Source of the DNA: a virus
Strand: one strand, 5' to 3'
Virus record (IMG/VR): IMGVR_UViG_3300027801_000209
Location: 1-20,368 of that record
DNA length: 20,368 nt
Positions 1 to 6,284 of the stretch are shown one piece after another. The notes beneath the pieces are model-generated. The model was not told the origin of the DNA. It searched no databases and saw nothing but the letters and a program-made list of their open reading frames with translations. Numbering within the stretch: position 1 is the first letter of the stretch; each line of letters starts with the position of its first letter. The position numbers and the translations under genes are program-made.

Positions 1-8
1 AGCGAAAA

Positions 9-572
9 ATGATTAAAGTAATAGATGATTTTTGTGATGAAGCATATTTTCAAGCATTGCAAGACATTTTCGTAAGACCGAACAATAAATTTGCCTGGTT
101 CTATCACAATGCCGTAAATGGCAAAGCCTATGACAAGGGAGAAGATACATTTCAGTTTGTTCACACTTTATATCCCGGAGTTCCAGTAATAGCATCTTCA
201 CTCGCTGGCAGTCCATCAATGATACAAGAGGATCCGTGGTTGAGATCATTATCTCCGATTGTTGAAGCATTAGACATCACCACACTACTTAAGATCAAAG
301 CTAACTGTCTGCCCCGTACTGAAAAAATCATAGAGCACGGTCTGCATGTAGATTTTACTAAAAAAGAAAAAGAAGTACTCACCACAGGAATTCTGTATAT
401 GAATACCAATAATGGCTATACACACTTTGAAGATGGAACTAAAATTAAGAGTGTGGCCAATAGATTAATTACCTTTCCGTGTAATCTCCTACACGGAGGC
501 TCTACCTGCACAGACGAAAGTACCCGCGTTGTAATAAACTTTAGTTTTTATAAGCAAGGCGACAAAAACTAA
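9..572 (+). CDS. 2OG-Fe(II) oxygenase (prolyl 4-hydroxylase-like)
   Basis: Predicted Fe(II)- and 2-oxoglutarate-dependent dioxygenase of 187 residues, which would hydroxylate a protein or small molecule; the substrate is unknown. Seen in the sequence: an HxD iron-binding motif at His113-Asp115 (in EHGLHVDF), a distal iron-binding His162 (in NLLHGGS) and Arg173 (in TRVVINF), placed as expected to bind the 2-oxoglutarate carboxylate. Between them lies YMNTNNGYTHFEDGT, a stretch I recognise from small oxygenases encoded among the structural genes of cyanophages and other marine T4-like phages. The single-domain length is usual for that group. The start at 9 is the first Met, but only eight bases precede it, so the ribosome-binding site cannot be judged and a longer N-terminus is possible. 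A terminator follows at 598, so this is probably the last gene of an upstream unit. Confidence 0.85.
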   Translation: MIKVIDDFCDEAYFQALQDIFVRPNNKFAWFYHNAVNGKAYDKGEDTFQFVHTLYPGVPVIASSLAGSPSMIQEDPWLRSLSPIVEALDITTLLKIKANCLPRTEKIIEHGLHVDFTKKEKEVLTTGILYMNTNNGYTHFEDGTKIKSVANRLITFPCNLLHGGSTCTDESTRVVINFSFYKQGDKN

Positions 573-597
573 GACAAAAGATTTGCTTGCTGTTAAT

Positions 598-639
598 AAG
601 AGAGATTCTCTATGAGAGCACTCTTTTTATTTTTCTTTT
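598..639 (+). terminator. Probable rho-independent terminator after the oxygenase gene
   Basis: A two-part hairpin begins 26 bases after the stop codon. The outer stem is AAGAG (598-602) with CTCTT (621-625). The inner stem is TTCTC (606-610) with GAGAG (614-618), closing on the loop TAT. It is followed by a T-rich tract, TTTATTTTTCTTTT (626-639). The stems contain few GC pairs, so termination may be only moderately efficient. It separates the oxygenase from the next gene. Confidence 0.6.
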
Positions 640-670
640 CAGCCTCAGAGCCTATTTAAAATCAGGTCCG

Positions 671-682
671 GTTTATATAATC
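671..682 (+). promoter_or_regulatory. Candidate promoter -10 element before the 749 gene
   Basis: TATAAT at 676-681, within GTTTATATAATC, is a perfect sigma70 -10 hexamer 67 bases upstream of the ATG at 749. No good -35 element is visible 16-18 bases upstream; the nearest sequence is CTATTTAA. T4-like late promoters need only a -10-like TATAAATA box, so the lack of a -35 does not exclude it. It lies between a terminator and an isolated gene that needs its own promoter. This is an inference from position and motif only. Confidence 0.3.
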
Positions 683-748
683 ACCTGACACCCACAGGGA
701 ATCGGAAGCATTGGGAGCAACAAACTTTTAAAAAAAAGGAGAAAGATT

Positions 749-1297
749 ATGCCAAAGGTAAAATTTACATCAGATAAGGGTCTAGTTACATCAACTGGGT
801 CAGGAATGGATCTCACCAGTATGGGTGCTAGCGCCGGCCCTAACATTAAAGTTCCAGTTGAGAGTATCACCGCCGCTACATATACGGTGACTTCTGGCCA
901 GTCCGGAACAATCTTCACACTCAATAAAGCGGACGGGATTGTAGTTACGCTACCAGCAGCCACACCCGGCCTAAGGTACGAGTTTTATGTTGAAACTGCT
1001 CTAACAAGCAATAACTACACAGTTAATGCAGCTTCAGACGCTGATACGCTCACTGGAGCTTTAAGGCTTGTTGATATTGCAACTTTAGGGTCACATATTG
1101 ACAATAACGACAATGTTATCACAACTGGTATCTCTATTCCTGCTGCTGCTGATCATCAGCTTGTAACGAATAAGACTACTACGGGTGGACTTGCAGGATC
1201 ACACTGGGTATACACTTGCATAACTGACAGTAAGTGGCAAATATCTGGAACAAATATGTGTTCTTCCGGTGCTACTCTAGCGACTCCGTTTACCTAA
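749..1297 (+). CDS. Putative virion structural protein, beta-rich
   Basis: A 182-residue protein rich in Thr, Ala, Ser and Gly with alternating hydrophobic strands (for example ATYTVTSGQSGTIFTL and IVVTLPAATPGLRYEFYV, residues about 43-81) and a C-terminal stretch ending in a conserved-looking HWVYTCITDSKW. It has no signal peptide or membrane segment. I recognise the general pattern from small beta-sandwich proteins encoded among virion genes of marine phages, usually annotated as hypothetical or structural; I cannot name a family with confidence. AAGGAGA at 736-742, six bases before the ATG, is a strong ribosome-binding site. The gene stands alone, with terminators at 598-639 and 1371-1401 and a -10-like box at 676. 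This layout suits a separately and strongly expressed product such as a head decoration or fibre-associated protein, which is inference. Confidence 0.6.
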   Translation: MPKVKFTSDKGLVTSTGSGMDLTSMGASAGPNIKVPVESITAATYTVTSGQSGTIFTLNKADGIVVTLPAATPGLRYEFYVETALTSNNYTVNAASDADTLTGALRLVDIATLGSHIDNNDNVITTGISIPAAADHQLVTNKTTTGGLAGSHWVYTCITDSKWQISGTNMCSSGATLATPFT

Positions 1298-1330
1298 GCC
1301 GTTTAAGTAGTTTATAATACTATAACGCTA

Positions 1331-1370
1331 GCTATTGCATAGCAGTAAAATGACAAAACATACGTTTTGT
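1331..1370 (+). other. Two hairpins stacked directly upstream of a terminator
   Basis: GCTAT (1331-1335) pairs with ATAGC (1339-1343) across the loop TGC. ACAAAAC (1353-1359) pairs perfectly with GTTTTGT (1364-1370) across the loop ATAC. The second hairpin ends two bases before the terminator stem. Together with the terminator this gives three consecutive RNA hairpins in the 3' untranslated region of the 749 gene. They may protect the transcript from 3' exonucleases or form a small stable RNA; neither role is shown. Confidence 0.4.
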
Positions 1371-1401
1371 GAGGAGACCTTTCGGGGTCTCCTTTTTTTT
1401 T
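1371..1401 (+). terminator. Strong rho-independent terminator
   Basis: GGAGACC (1373-1379) pairs perfectly with GGTCTCC (1386-1392). T1380 and G1385 can form a wobble pair that leaves a TTCG tetraloop (1381-1384). The stem is followed at once by nine T residues (1393-1401). This is a textbook intrinsic terminator 73 bases after the stop codon of the 749 gene. Confidence 0.93.
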
Positions 1402-1522
1402 ATGAAATCTACTAAACAAAATAACAGCTGCAGAACGCCCTTAATAACTAGTCATTGATAATTCAGTGTCGCAATAGGAAATATGATCTAACTCTTTCAG
1501 AAGAACATAGTTATGTAACGAT

Positions 1523-2065
1523 ATGAGTTTAGAAAGCAAAAAAAGATTAAAGGCTCTAAGGACAATTGTCGAGGACTTGTCTGATAGAGATGTAAGAATC
1601 AAACAAGACCTACAACTTTTTGAGGATTTTTTTAAAAATTTCCCCTTACCAGTGACAATGTGGTCTGTGTCTAAGGAAGGAAACGTAATTTCTCAAAGAG
1701 GCAATGGCCTAATATGTGGTGCCTCTACTAGCTTAGAAGATTTATTCTTATGCCCAGTTGTTAAGGGAATGTGCCTTGAGGCACATGAGCTAGCTCTAAA
1801 GGGAGAATCAGTTCAACAATTTGTAACACAGGAAAAAAATATATTTTATGTTTCAATTGTTCCAAGAAGGTTAGACAATAAAGAAATCGTAGGTGTAGCC
1901 GGAATTGCTTGGGACATTACATCTAATGCTGTAATACTTTCGATCTTAGAAGATATACAAAAACTTTCTGAAGAGAAGCAAGTTGATACTAAGAAGATAA
2001 GACGCTTAGCAACAAAAGGCCTTAAGTCCAGCCGACTAAAGATGTTAATACAGGAGAAAGACTAA
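1523..2065 (+). CDS. PAS-like domain protein
   Basis: A 180-residue cytoplasmic protein. Residues about 1-30 are charged and helical. Residues about 32-135 look like a PAS fold: a helix FEDFFKNFPLPVTMW, a variable middle, then the two closing strands FYVSIVPRRLDNKEIVGVAGIAWDIT, whose ending G-I-A-x-D-I-T is typical of PAS domains. The tail (136-180) is a basic coiled-coil-like helix. There is no histidine kinase, cyclase or DNA-binding domain, so it would act by binding a ligand or a partner. PAS domains normally sense small molecules, redox state or light; no cofactor can be assigned here. No clear Shine-Dalgarno sequence precedes the ATG at 1523. The stop codon overlaps the next start codon (TAATG), which implies translational coupling with the membrane protein that follows. 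The PAS assignment rests on pattern alone. Confidence 0.6.
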   Translation: MSLESKKRLKALRTIVEDLSDRDVRIKQDLQLFEDFFKNFPLPVTMWSVSKEGNVISQRGNGLICGASTSLEDLFLCPVVKGMCLEAHELALKGESVQQFVTQEKNIFYVSIVPRRLDNKEIVGVAGIAWDITSNAVILSILEDIQKLSEEKQVDTKKIRRLATKGLKSSRLKMLIQEKD

Positions 2066-2400
2066 TGCCCAACAGTGGTAATGGTGAACAAAATGGGTGG
2101 AACGAATACTCAAGACTTGTACTAAAAGAGTTGGAAACACTTTCAGACAGCATCGAAGGGCTAAGAAATGAAGTACAAAATGTAAAACAAGAAATTGCAA
2201 AAATGCAAGTTCGCGAAGACAAAGTTGACGAACTTAAAGCGTGGAAAGAAAAAGTAGACGAAGTTGCGTCTCCTACTCAAATGAAGGAGATGGCATCTGC
2301 CGTAGAAGAATTAAAAACATTTAAGACTAAAGCGGTGACCATATTTGCTGTTGTTCAATTTACAATGGCTGCGTATGTATGGTTACTGAGAGTTATGTAA
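2065..2400 (+). CDS. Small coiled-coil protein with C-terminal membrane anchor
   Basis: A 111-residue protein. Residues about 13-65 form a heptad-patterned coiled coil (VLKELETLSDSIEGLRNEV and following). A second helical stretch lies at about 70-88, and a hydrophobic segment at about 90-109 (VTIFAVVQFTMAAYVWLL) would span the membrane once. Its start overlaps the stop of the PAS-like gene by one base. The layout of N-terminal coiled coil plus a single C-terminal membrane segment resembles XhlA-like and other small phage membrane proteins that sometimes accompany holins. No lysis gene is visible nearby, so a holin role is only a possibility. An alternative is a membrane tether or partner for the PAS-like protein. 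Confidence 0.6.
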   Translation: MPNSGNGEQNGWNEYSRLVLKELETLSDSIEGLRNEVQNVKQEIAKMQVREDKVDELKAWKEKVDEVASPTQMKEMASAVEELKTFKTKAVTIFAVVQFTMAAYVWLLRVM

Positions 2401-2425
2401 GCCAAAGTATTTAAAGGAGAATCAA

Positions 2426-2854
2426 ATGGCCATATTAAAGAAAACAAAGACACCAACAGAGACAAAAAAGGCAGCTCCAGCTCCAGCTCCAGCTCCAGCA
2501 GTAGCAAAGCCAGCAGCAGCAGTAGTAAAGCCAGTAGCTCCAGCTCCAGCTCCAGCAGTAGAAAAGCCAGCAGCAGCCCCAGCCCAACCTGCACTAACCA
2601 AAAAAGCTGCCCCGGAAGCTCCTAAGAAGAAATCTCTAGAGTCTTCTATCAAGGTAGGTGATAAAGTAATGTGGGTAGGAGAGACAGACACAGCCAAGAT
2701 CGCTACTGTCTCGAGAGTCTATGAGTCAGACGGAAAAGAAGTGGCCGATTTAGTTGTACCCTGGAAGTCCTCCGGGCCAAAAGCAACAGCCCTCCTCGAG
2801 GCGCTAAGAGTCGTTGATTGTCTGCACTGTTCTGGCACAGGTCTTACAGTTTAA
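2426..2854 (+). CDS. Ala/Pro-repeat protein with C-terminal CxxCxGxG motif
   Basis: A 142-residue protein of unknown function, preceded by a strong ribosome-binding site (AAAGGAGA at 2413-2420, five bases before the ATG). It has three parts. Residues 1-15 are basic, with Lys and Thr. Residues 16-58 are low-complexity Ala-Pro repeats built from two copies of a 19-residue unit (19-37 and 38-56). Residues about 70-142 form a compact domain starting LESSIKVGDKVMWVG, which resembles a small SH3-like barrel, and ending in a CxxCxGxG motif at Cys132-Gly139 (CLHCSGTG). One such motif is half of a DnaJ-type zinc site, so zinc binding would need a second copy or dimerisation. The Ala-Pro region is probably an extended linker. 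It lies between the PAS/membrane pair and the neck genes, so a minor virion or assembly role is possible but unproven. Confidence 0.6.
   Translation: MAILKKTKTPTETKKAAPAPAPAPAVAKPAAAVVKPVAPAPAPAVEKPAAAPAQPALTKKAAPEAPKKKSLESSIKVGDKVMWVGETDTAKIATVSRVYESDGKEVADLVVPWKSSGPKATALLEALRVVDCLHCSGTGLTV
2480..2593 (+). repeat. 57-bp tandem duplication encoding Ala-Pro units
   Basis: Two adjacent 57-bp units, 2480-2536 and 2537-2593, start with the same run of GCTCCA hexamers and stay nearly identical for their first 43 bases before drifting apart. The period is a multiple of three, so the reading frame is kept. The GCTCCA runs inside each unit are themselves a six-base repeat prone to slippage, so copy number may vary between relatives. 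Confidence 0.8.
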
Positions 2855-3051
2855 TTGACGAGCCTTAGTCTTCATAAAAATTTTAAAATTTTTAAAATAT
2901 ATTTTGGAGGTGACAATTTTTGATACGATATAACTTGTTATTGCTACAGACGAGTAGCTGTCTGAATAGACAAATCGATGATCAAAATCAATAGTCTTAG
3001 GCAAATCTTTTAAACATCAAATAGATAGTTAGAATCGGTGGAGCAAAATTA
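2855..3051 (+). promoter_or_regulatory. AT-rich leader before the neck-tail gene cluster
   Basis: This 197-bp gap holds a perfect 18-bp palindrome of alternating A and T tracts at 2876-2893, probably bent or easily melted DNA. GGAGGTGA at 2906-2913 is an ideal Shine-Dalgarno sequence, followed six bases later by a TTG that opens 24 codons ending at 2994. Two mutually exclusive small hairpins overlap: GCTAC/GTAGC (2943-2947 with 2954-2958) and CAGAC/GTCTG (2947-2951 with 2960-2964). GGTGGAG at 3037-3043 serves the GTG start at 3052. A promoter for the neck cluster is expected here, but I cannot pick one box with confidence. Confidence 0.3.
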
Positions 3052-4221
3052 GTGGCAAATTTTATTGACATATTAAGCCCAACACCGTTTGGCTTTTTTG
3101 ACTCGTCTATAGACTTCCAAAAAGAAGCAGACGCTATTGTGCCATTTGTAAAGCGTAAGTTAGGCGATGATATACTGTCAGTTGAGCTCACAAAGAAGCA
3201 AATCTGGGCATGCCTAGAAGAATCACTTTTAGAATACAGCTCAATAATAAATCAGTATCAGGCAAAATCACAATTGGCCAATCTTTTGGGCGGCCCTACT
3301 GGATCTCTCGACGGATCTGAGCAAAAATTTCCAAGAGAAAATCTAGAGTTCATGCTTCGAAGGGCAGAACCATATTCTATGGAAGCCGGTATGGGTGGTT
3401 CGTACAATATGCTTTCAGGGTCTATTGCTCTAGTAAAAAACCAGCAAGACTACGATTTGTACACAGATCTAAAAGACGGTGACGGAACAGCACTCTTCGA
3501 TAGAGCAGAAAATAATCCTAAAAGCAAGCTTAAGGTGATGGAAGTTTTTCATAATAGTCCGATGTCCGCTTATAGGTTTTTTGATACAACTTCTGCTATC
3601 AACTATTTAAATAATGAGTTTAGCTTTGAGTCGTTCACACCTGAGACAGTTTTTTATGTCTTACCTATTTTTGAAGACGTACTAAGAAGCGGACAATTAG
3701 ATATGTCCCAACGCATAAGACGAAGTAACTACTCTTATAAGATCGTAGGAACAAAGATAAGAATTTACCCTAAGCCAACTCAAAATGATCCTAAAAATCT
3801 GTGGGTAAGGGTCCATTTTTCACCAGATCCGATGAACCCAAGCTTTGCAGACGCAACTATTGAGGGTGTAAGTAATCTTTCAAATATTCCGTATGGAAGA
3901 CTCACATTTGATAAGATAAATTCAATTGGACGCCAATGGATAAGACAGTACGCACTCGCACTTTGTAAAGAATTGCTTGGGCTTATAAGGTCTAAATTTA
4001 CTTCTGTCCCAATCCCTGGCGCAGACTTAACCTTAAATGGATCCGATTTATTAAGCCAGGGAAGAGAAGACGTCGCCGGCCTCAAAACAAAGCTAGCTGA
4101 AATGTTAGAAGAGCTGACATACAGCAAAATGCTAGAAGATGAAGCCTCAGCAAGCGAAAATCTTACGAGAATTCTAAGAGGCATTCCGATCCCAAATGGC
4201 CGCGCAATAGTGATGGGTTGA
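3052..4221 (+). CDS. gp13: Neck protein, T4 gp13-like
   Basis: Predicted neck (head-completion) protein of 389 residues. In T4, gp13 with gp14 closes the filled head at the portal and provides the site where the tail docks. The best visible match is the N-terminal signature at residues 44-63, beginning VELTKKQIWACLEESL, which parallels VELTPDQIYDCIQRAL in T4 gp13; the acidic-helix pattern after it is also shared. It is longer than T4 gp13 (309 residues), with extra sequence in the middle (about 85-150) and a helical C-terminal tail. The start is GTG, preceded by GGTGGAG eight bases upstream. The gp14-like gene follows after eight bases, and gene order gp13-gp14-gp15 supports the call. Recognition is by motif and synteny only. 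Confidence 0.78.
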   Translation: MANFIDILSPTPFGFFDSSIDFQKEADAIVPFVKRKLGDDILSVELTKKQIWACLEESLLEYSSIINQYQAKSQLANLLGGPTGSLDGSEQKFPRENLEFMLRRAEPYSMEAGMGGSYNMLSGSIALVKNQQDYDLYTDLKDGDGTALFDRAENNPKSKLKVMEVFHNSPMSAYRFFDTTSAINYLNNEFSFESFTPETVFYVLPIFEDVLRSGQLDMSQRIRRSNYSYKIVGTKIRIYPKPTQNDPKNLWVRVHFSPDPMNPSFADATIEGVSNLSNIPYGRLTFDKINSIGRQWIRQYALALCKELLGLIRSKFTSVPIPGADLTLNGSDLLSQGREDVAGLKTKLAEMLEELTYSKMLEDEASASENLTRILRGIPIPNGRAIVMG

Positions 4222-4229
4222 TTAAATAA

Positions 4230-4901
4230 ATGGCAAGACTTTTTGTAACACCTAGAGAAATTGATTTAATCTCTGATCTAACTAAAGAAGTGATAAAAGA
4301 TATCTCAGGCCAAAAAGTATACTATTATAGAGTTAGAGAAGATCTCTCCGACGTACACGATGTTTACGAAGAATCACCTAACAAAATCTTTGATCAGCCC
4401 GTTGAAATAGAAGCAAGAGTAGAATATCAACCTGAAGAAATAAGAACTAATCAATTCGGAAGCGAGTCATCTTATTCAATAAGCGTATTTTTTCATGAGA
4501 GAGACTTGCTAGATAGAGAGATTGAGGTAAGAGAAGGAGACTACTTTAGCTACGGAGACACTTTTTTTGAAATAACCAGTGTTGTGGTAGAGAGTAATAT
4601 CTACGGTCAGATAGAGCACAGCATCGGTGTAAAGGCTACTGGTAAGCAGGCAAGAATGGGACAGATAGACGTAACCCCCGTCGGACCTACCAGCGAAAGA
4701 CTAGCGGATGAAGATGCTGTTCAGGATACGTTCGTTCAACAGCGAGGATTTTCTGAGAACAGTTTAGGAGAAACAGGAGATAAACGTCAGTTACAAGAAG
4801 ACGGAAAGCTGGACGCTCCGATAGAAAAACCGGCAGAGGTATCATCAAAAGGAGATATCTCGAGCATAGATTCATCTTTTTATGGCGATGAGGACTGTTA
4901 A
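4230..4901 (+). CDS. gp14: Neck protein, T4 gp14-like
   Basis: Predicted neck protein of 223 residues (T4 gp14 has 256). In T4 it joins gp13 to seal the head and contact the tail terminator gp15. Two stretches line up with T4 gp14. Residues about 27-42 (GQKVYYYRVREDLSD) parallel GVECYYVPREYVS. Residues about 101-127 (EGDYFSYGDTFFEIT then VYGQ-like residues) parallel EGDLIYFPMDNSLFEIN followed by FYQLGQ. The C-terminus (IDSSFYGDEDC) is acidic like that of T4. The ATG lies eight bases after the gp13 stop, in an A/T-rich context without a Shine-Dalgarno sequence, so translation may be coupled to gp13. The gp15-like gene begins two bases after its stop. Confidence 0.8.
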   Translation: MARLFVTPREIDLISDLTKEVIKDISGQKVYYYRVREDLSDVHDVYEESPNKIFDQPVEIEARVEYQPEEIRTNQFGSESSYSISVFFHERDLLDREIEVREGDYFSYGDTFFEITSVVVESNIYGQIEHSIGVKATGKQARMGQIDVTPVGPTSERLADEDAVQDTFVQQRGFSENSLGETGDKRQLQEDGKLDAPIEKPAEVSSKGDISSIDSSFYGDEDC

Positions 4902-4903
4902 GA

Positions 4904-6229
4904 ATGTCAACACGTTATTATAAAAATAGAACGGACTCTTTTTCCAGCACCACAGGTAACGAAGGTGCAAATATCCCGGAAGACTTAGAGATCCCATCTT
5001 GCACAGTTGAGGATGTCGATAGAGCACTGTTCGACTTATTCAATAATCAGCTTCCTTTTACATATAAGCACAAAGAGGGCACGAGAAGTGCTCCTGTAAT
5101 ATTTGCCACCGGTGAAAGATTCGCTGTATTAAGAAGAAAAAAGCCGCTGAGAGATAAGTCTGGTGCTTTAATACTCCCACTGGTCTCTATTATGAGGACA
5201 GGAGTCACACAGGCCGCGACCATGGGCGCCGGAACTGCACAGAACGTTCCAATGACTATAAGAAAAAAGCTCTCTCCAGAAGATCCTCTTTATCAAAGGC
5301 TCATAAACAAGCAGTCCATTCAAAACTCAGACGATCTCGTTTCTAATAATGCAATCGAGCAGGGCGGAATCGACGCATCTCCCGGTGAAAAGCTAGAATA
5401 TTCAAAAAAAGAAGCATCCCCCGGAAGATTAGCCTCAAGACGATCAGGTCTGGCAGCAGGTATGTCTGAGAGAAGGACCAAGAGGATTCAGAGTGGTTTA
5501 GGAAGCAATATATATGAAATAATCACAATGCCTCCTCCCAAGTATTTTACTGCTACATACGAAGTGACCTTCTGGGCGCAATACACGTCCCAGATGAATA
5601 ACATGATAAACGCAATGATGTCGCTGTATCAATCCTTTTCTCAAAGAACCTTTCAGTTAGAGACACCTAAGGGTTACTGGTTTGTAGGGTACGTCGGAGA
5701 AGAGCTCACAGCAGGCAATAATTTTGATGATTTTACTGACGCCGAGCGCCTTGTGCGGTATTCTTTTGAAATAAAAGTTCCAGCTTATTTGATAGGATCA
5801 ACGTATCCAGGCGCGCAAAATACTTTAAGAAGATTTGTATCAGCGCCGCAGATTTCTTTTGACTCTCTCATCATGGATAAGGATGTTGACATCCAACGCC
5901 CCAACGGCGTTGTATCCTCGGAGGCCGGAGATTACGTTCTAGATGACCTAAGAACAGTCGATGAACCTTTACCTGGCCAGACAATTGGAAGGCCTTCTAC
6001 AGCAGCTTCCGATTCTCGGGGGATATTTAGTCTAAGAGACGCATCACAGGTTACAAATAGGGATCTCAACGGAGACTTTGTAGGGGGATCAACCTCAGAT
6101 GACAATAGAACTAAAATAATTGAAATTGATCATGATCCTTTCACTGGAAAAAAAGTACAAAAAAAGTTGCATGTTAAGACAAGGACAAATAGAAAAGGAG
6201 AGACCGTTTTACGCGAGTCTCTTAAATAG
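4904..6229 (+). CDS. gp15: Tail sheath terminator/stabiliser, T4 gp15-like
   Basis: Predicted tail-completion protein. T4 gp15 forms a hexamer at the head-proximal end of the tail, fixing the last sheath and tube rings and joining the neck. Shared features with T4 gp15 are APVIFATGERFAVL (63-76; T4 VPITYASKEHF), YEVTFWAQYTSQMNNMI (219-235; T4 YELSIFTRYEDDMFQIV) and a closing strand YSFEIKVPAYL (286-296). At 441 residues it is much longer than T4 gp15 (272), with a basic insertion at about 115-200 and a polar tail from about 300 to the end. An AGGA at 4891 lies nine bases before the ATG, and the gene follows gp14 after two bases. The added parts could meet the unusually large sheath proteins encoded next; this is inference. 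Confidence 0.8.
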   Translation: MSTRYYKNRTDSFSSTTGNEGANIPEDLEIPSCTVEDVDRALFDLFNNQLPFTYKHKEGTRSAPVIFATGERFAVLRRKKPLRDKSGALILPLVSIMRTGVTQAATMGAGTAQNVPMTIRKKLSPEDPLYQRLINKQSIQNSDDLVSNNAIEQGGIDASPGEKLEYSKKEASPGRLASRRSGLAAGMSERRTKRIQSGLGSNIYEIITMPPPKYFTATYEVTFWAQYTSQMNNMINAMMSLYQSFSQRTFQLETPKGYWFVGYVGEELTAGNNFDDFTDAERLVRYSFEIKVPAYLIGSTYPGAQNTLRRFVSAPQISFDSLIMDKDVDIQRPNGVVSSEAGDYVLDDLRTVDEPLPGQTIGRPSTAASDSRGIFSLRDASQVTNRDLNGDFVGGSTSDDNRTKIIEIDHDPFTGKKVQKKLHVKTRTNRKGETVLRESLK

Positions 6230-6246
6230 TTTTTTGATATGAAGAT

Positions 6247-6254
6247 GATACTTA
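6247..6254 (+). promoter_or_regulatory. Candidate late-promoter-like box before sheath 1
   Basis: GATACTTA lies 31 bases before the sheath 1 ATG, inside a small inverted repeat (ATGAT 6245-6249, ATCAT 6254-6258). The same octamer occurs before the tail-tube gene and a close variant, GATAAGTA, before sheaths 2 and 4. It matches the T4 late-promoter box TATAAATA at five of eight positions. Function is inferred from recurrence and position only. Confidence 0.22.
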
Positions 6255-6284
6255 TCATAGGGATAGATCGCTCTAGGAGATATG

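Noticed and set aside
1402-1458. Short ATG frame of 18 codons right after the terminator T tract
   Set aside because: No ribosome-binding site, begins at the end of the terminator, and the product has no recognisable features.
1455-1487. Possible sigma70 promoter before the PAS-like gene: TTGATA (1455) and TATGAT (1482)
   Set aside because: The spacer is 21 bases, too long for a sigma70 promoter; a promoter must exist after the terminator but I cannot place it.
2422-2697. Reverse-strand Ala/Gly-rich open frame opposite the Ala-Pro repeats
   Set aside because: It is the complement of the GCTCCA repeat, which stays open in several frames; the + strand gene has a strong ribosome-binding site and a plausible C-terminal domain.
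4222-4232. TTAAATAA before gp14, resembling a late promoter box
   Set aside because: It abuts the start codon, leaving no room for a transcript leader, and the gp13-gp14 gap is only eight bases.
6230-6240. T run after gp15 as a terminator
   Set aside because: No stem precedes the T residues, so it does not qualify as an intrinsic terminator.
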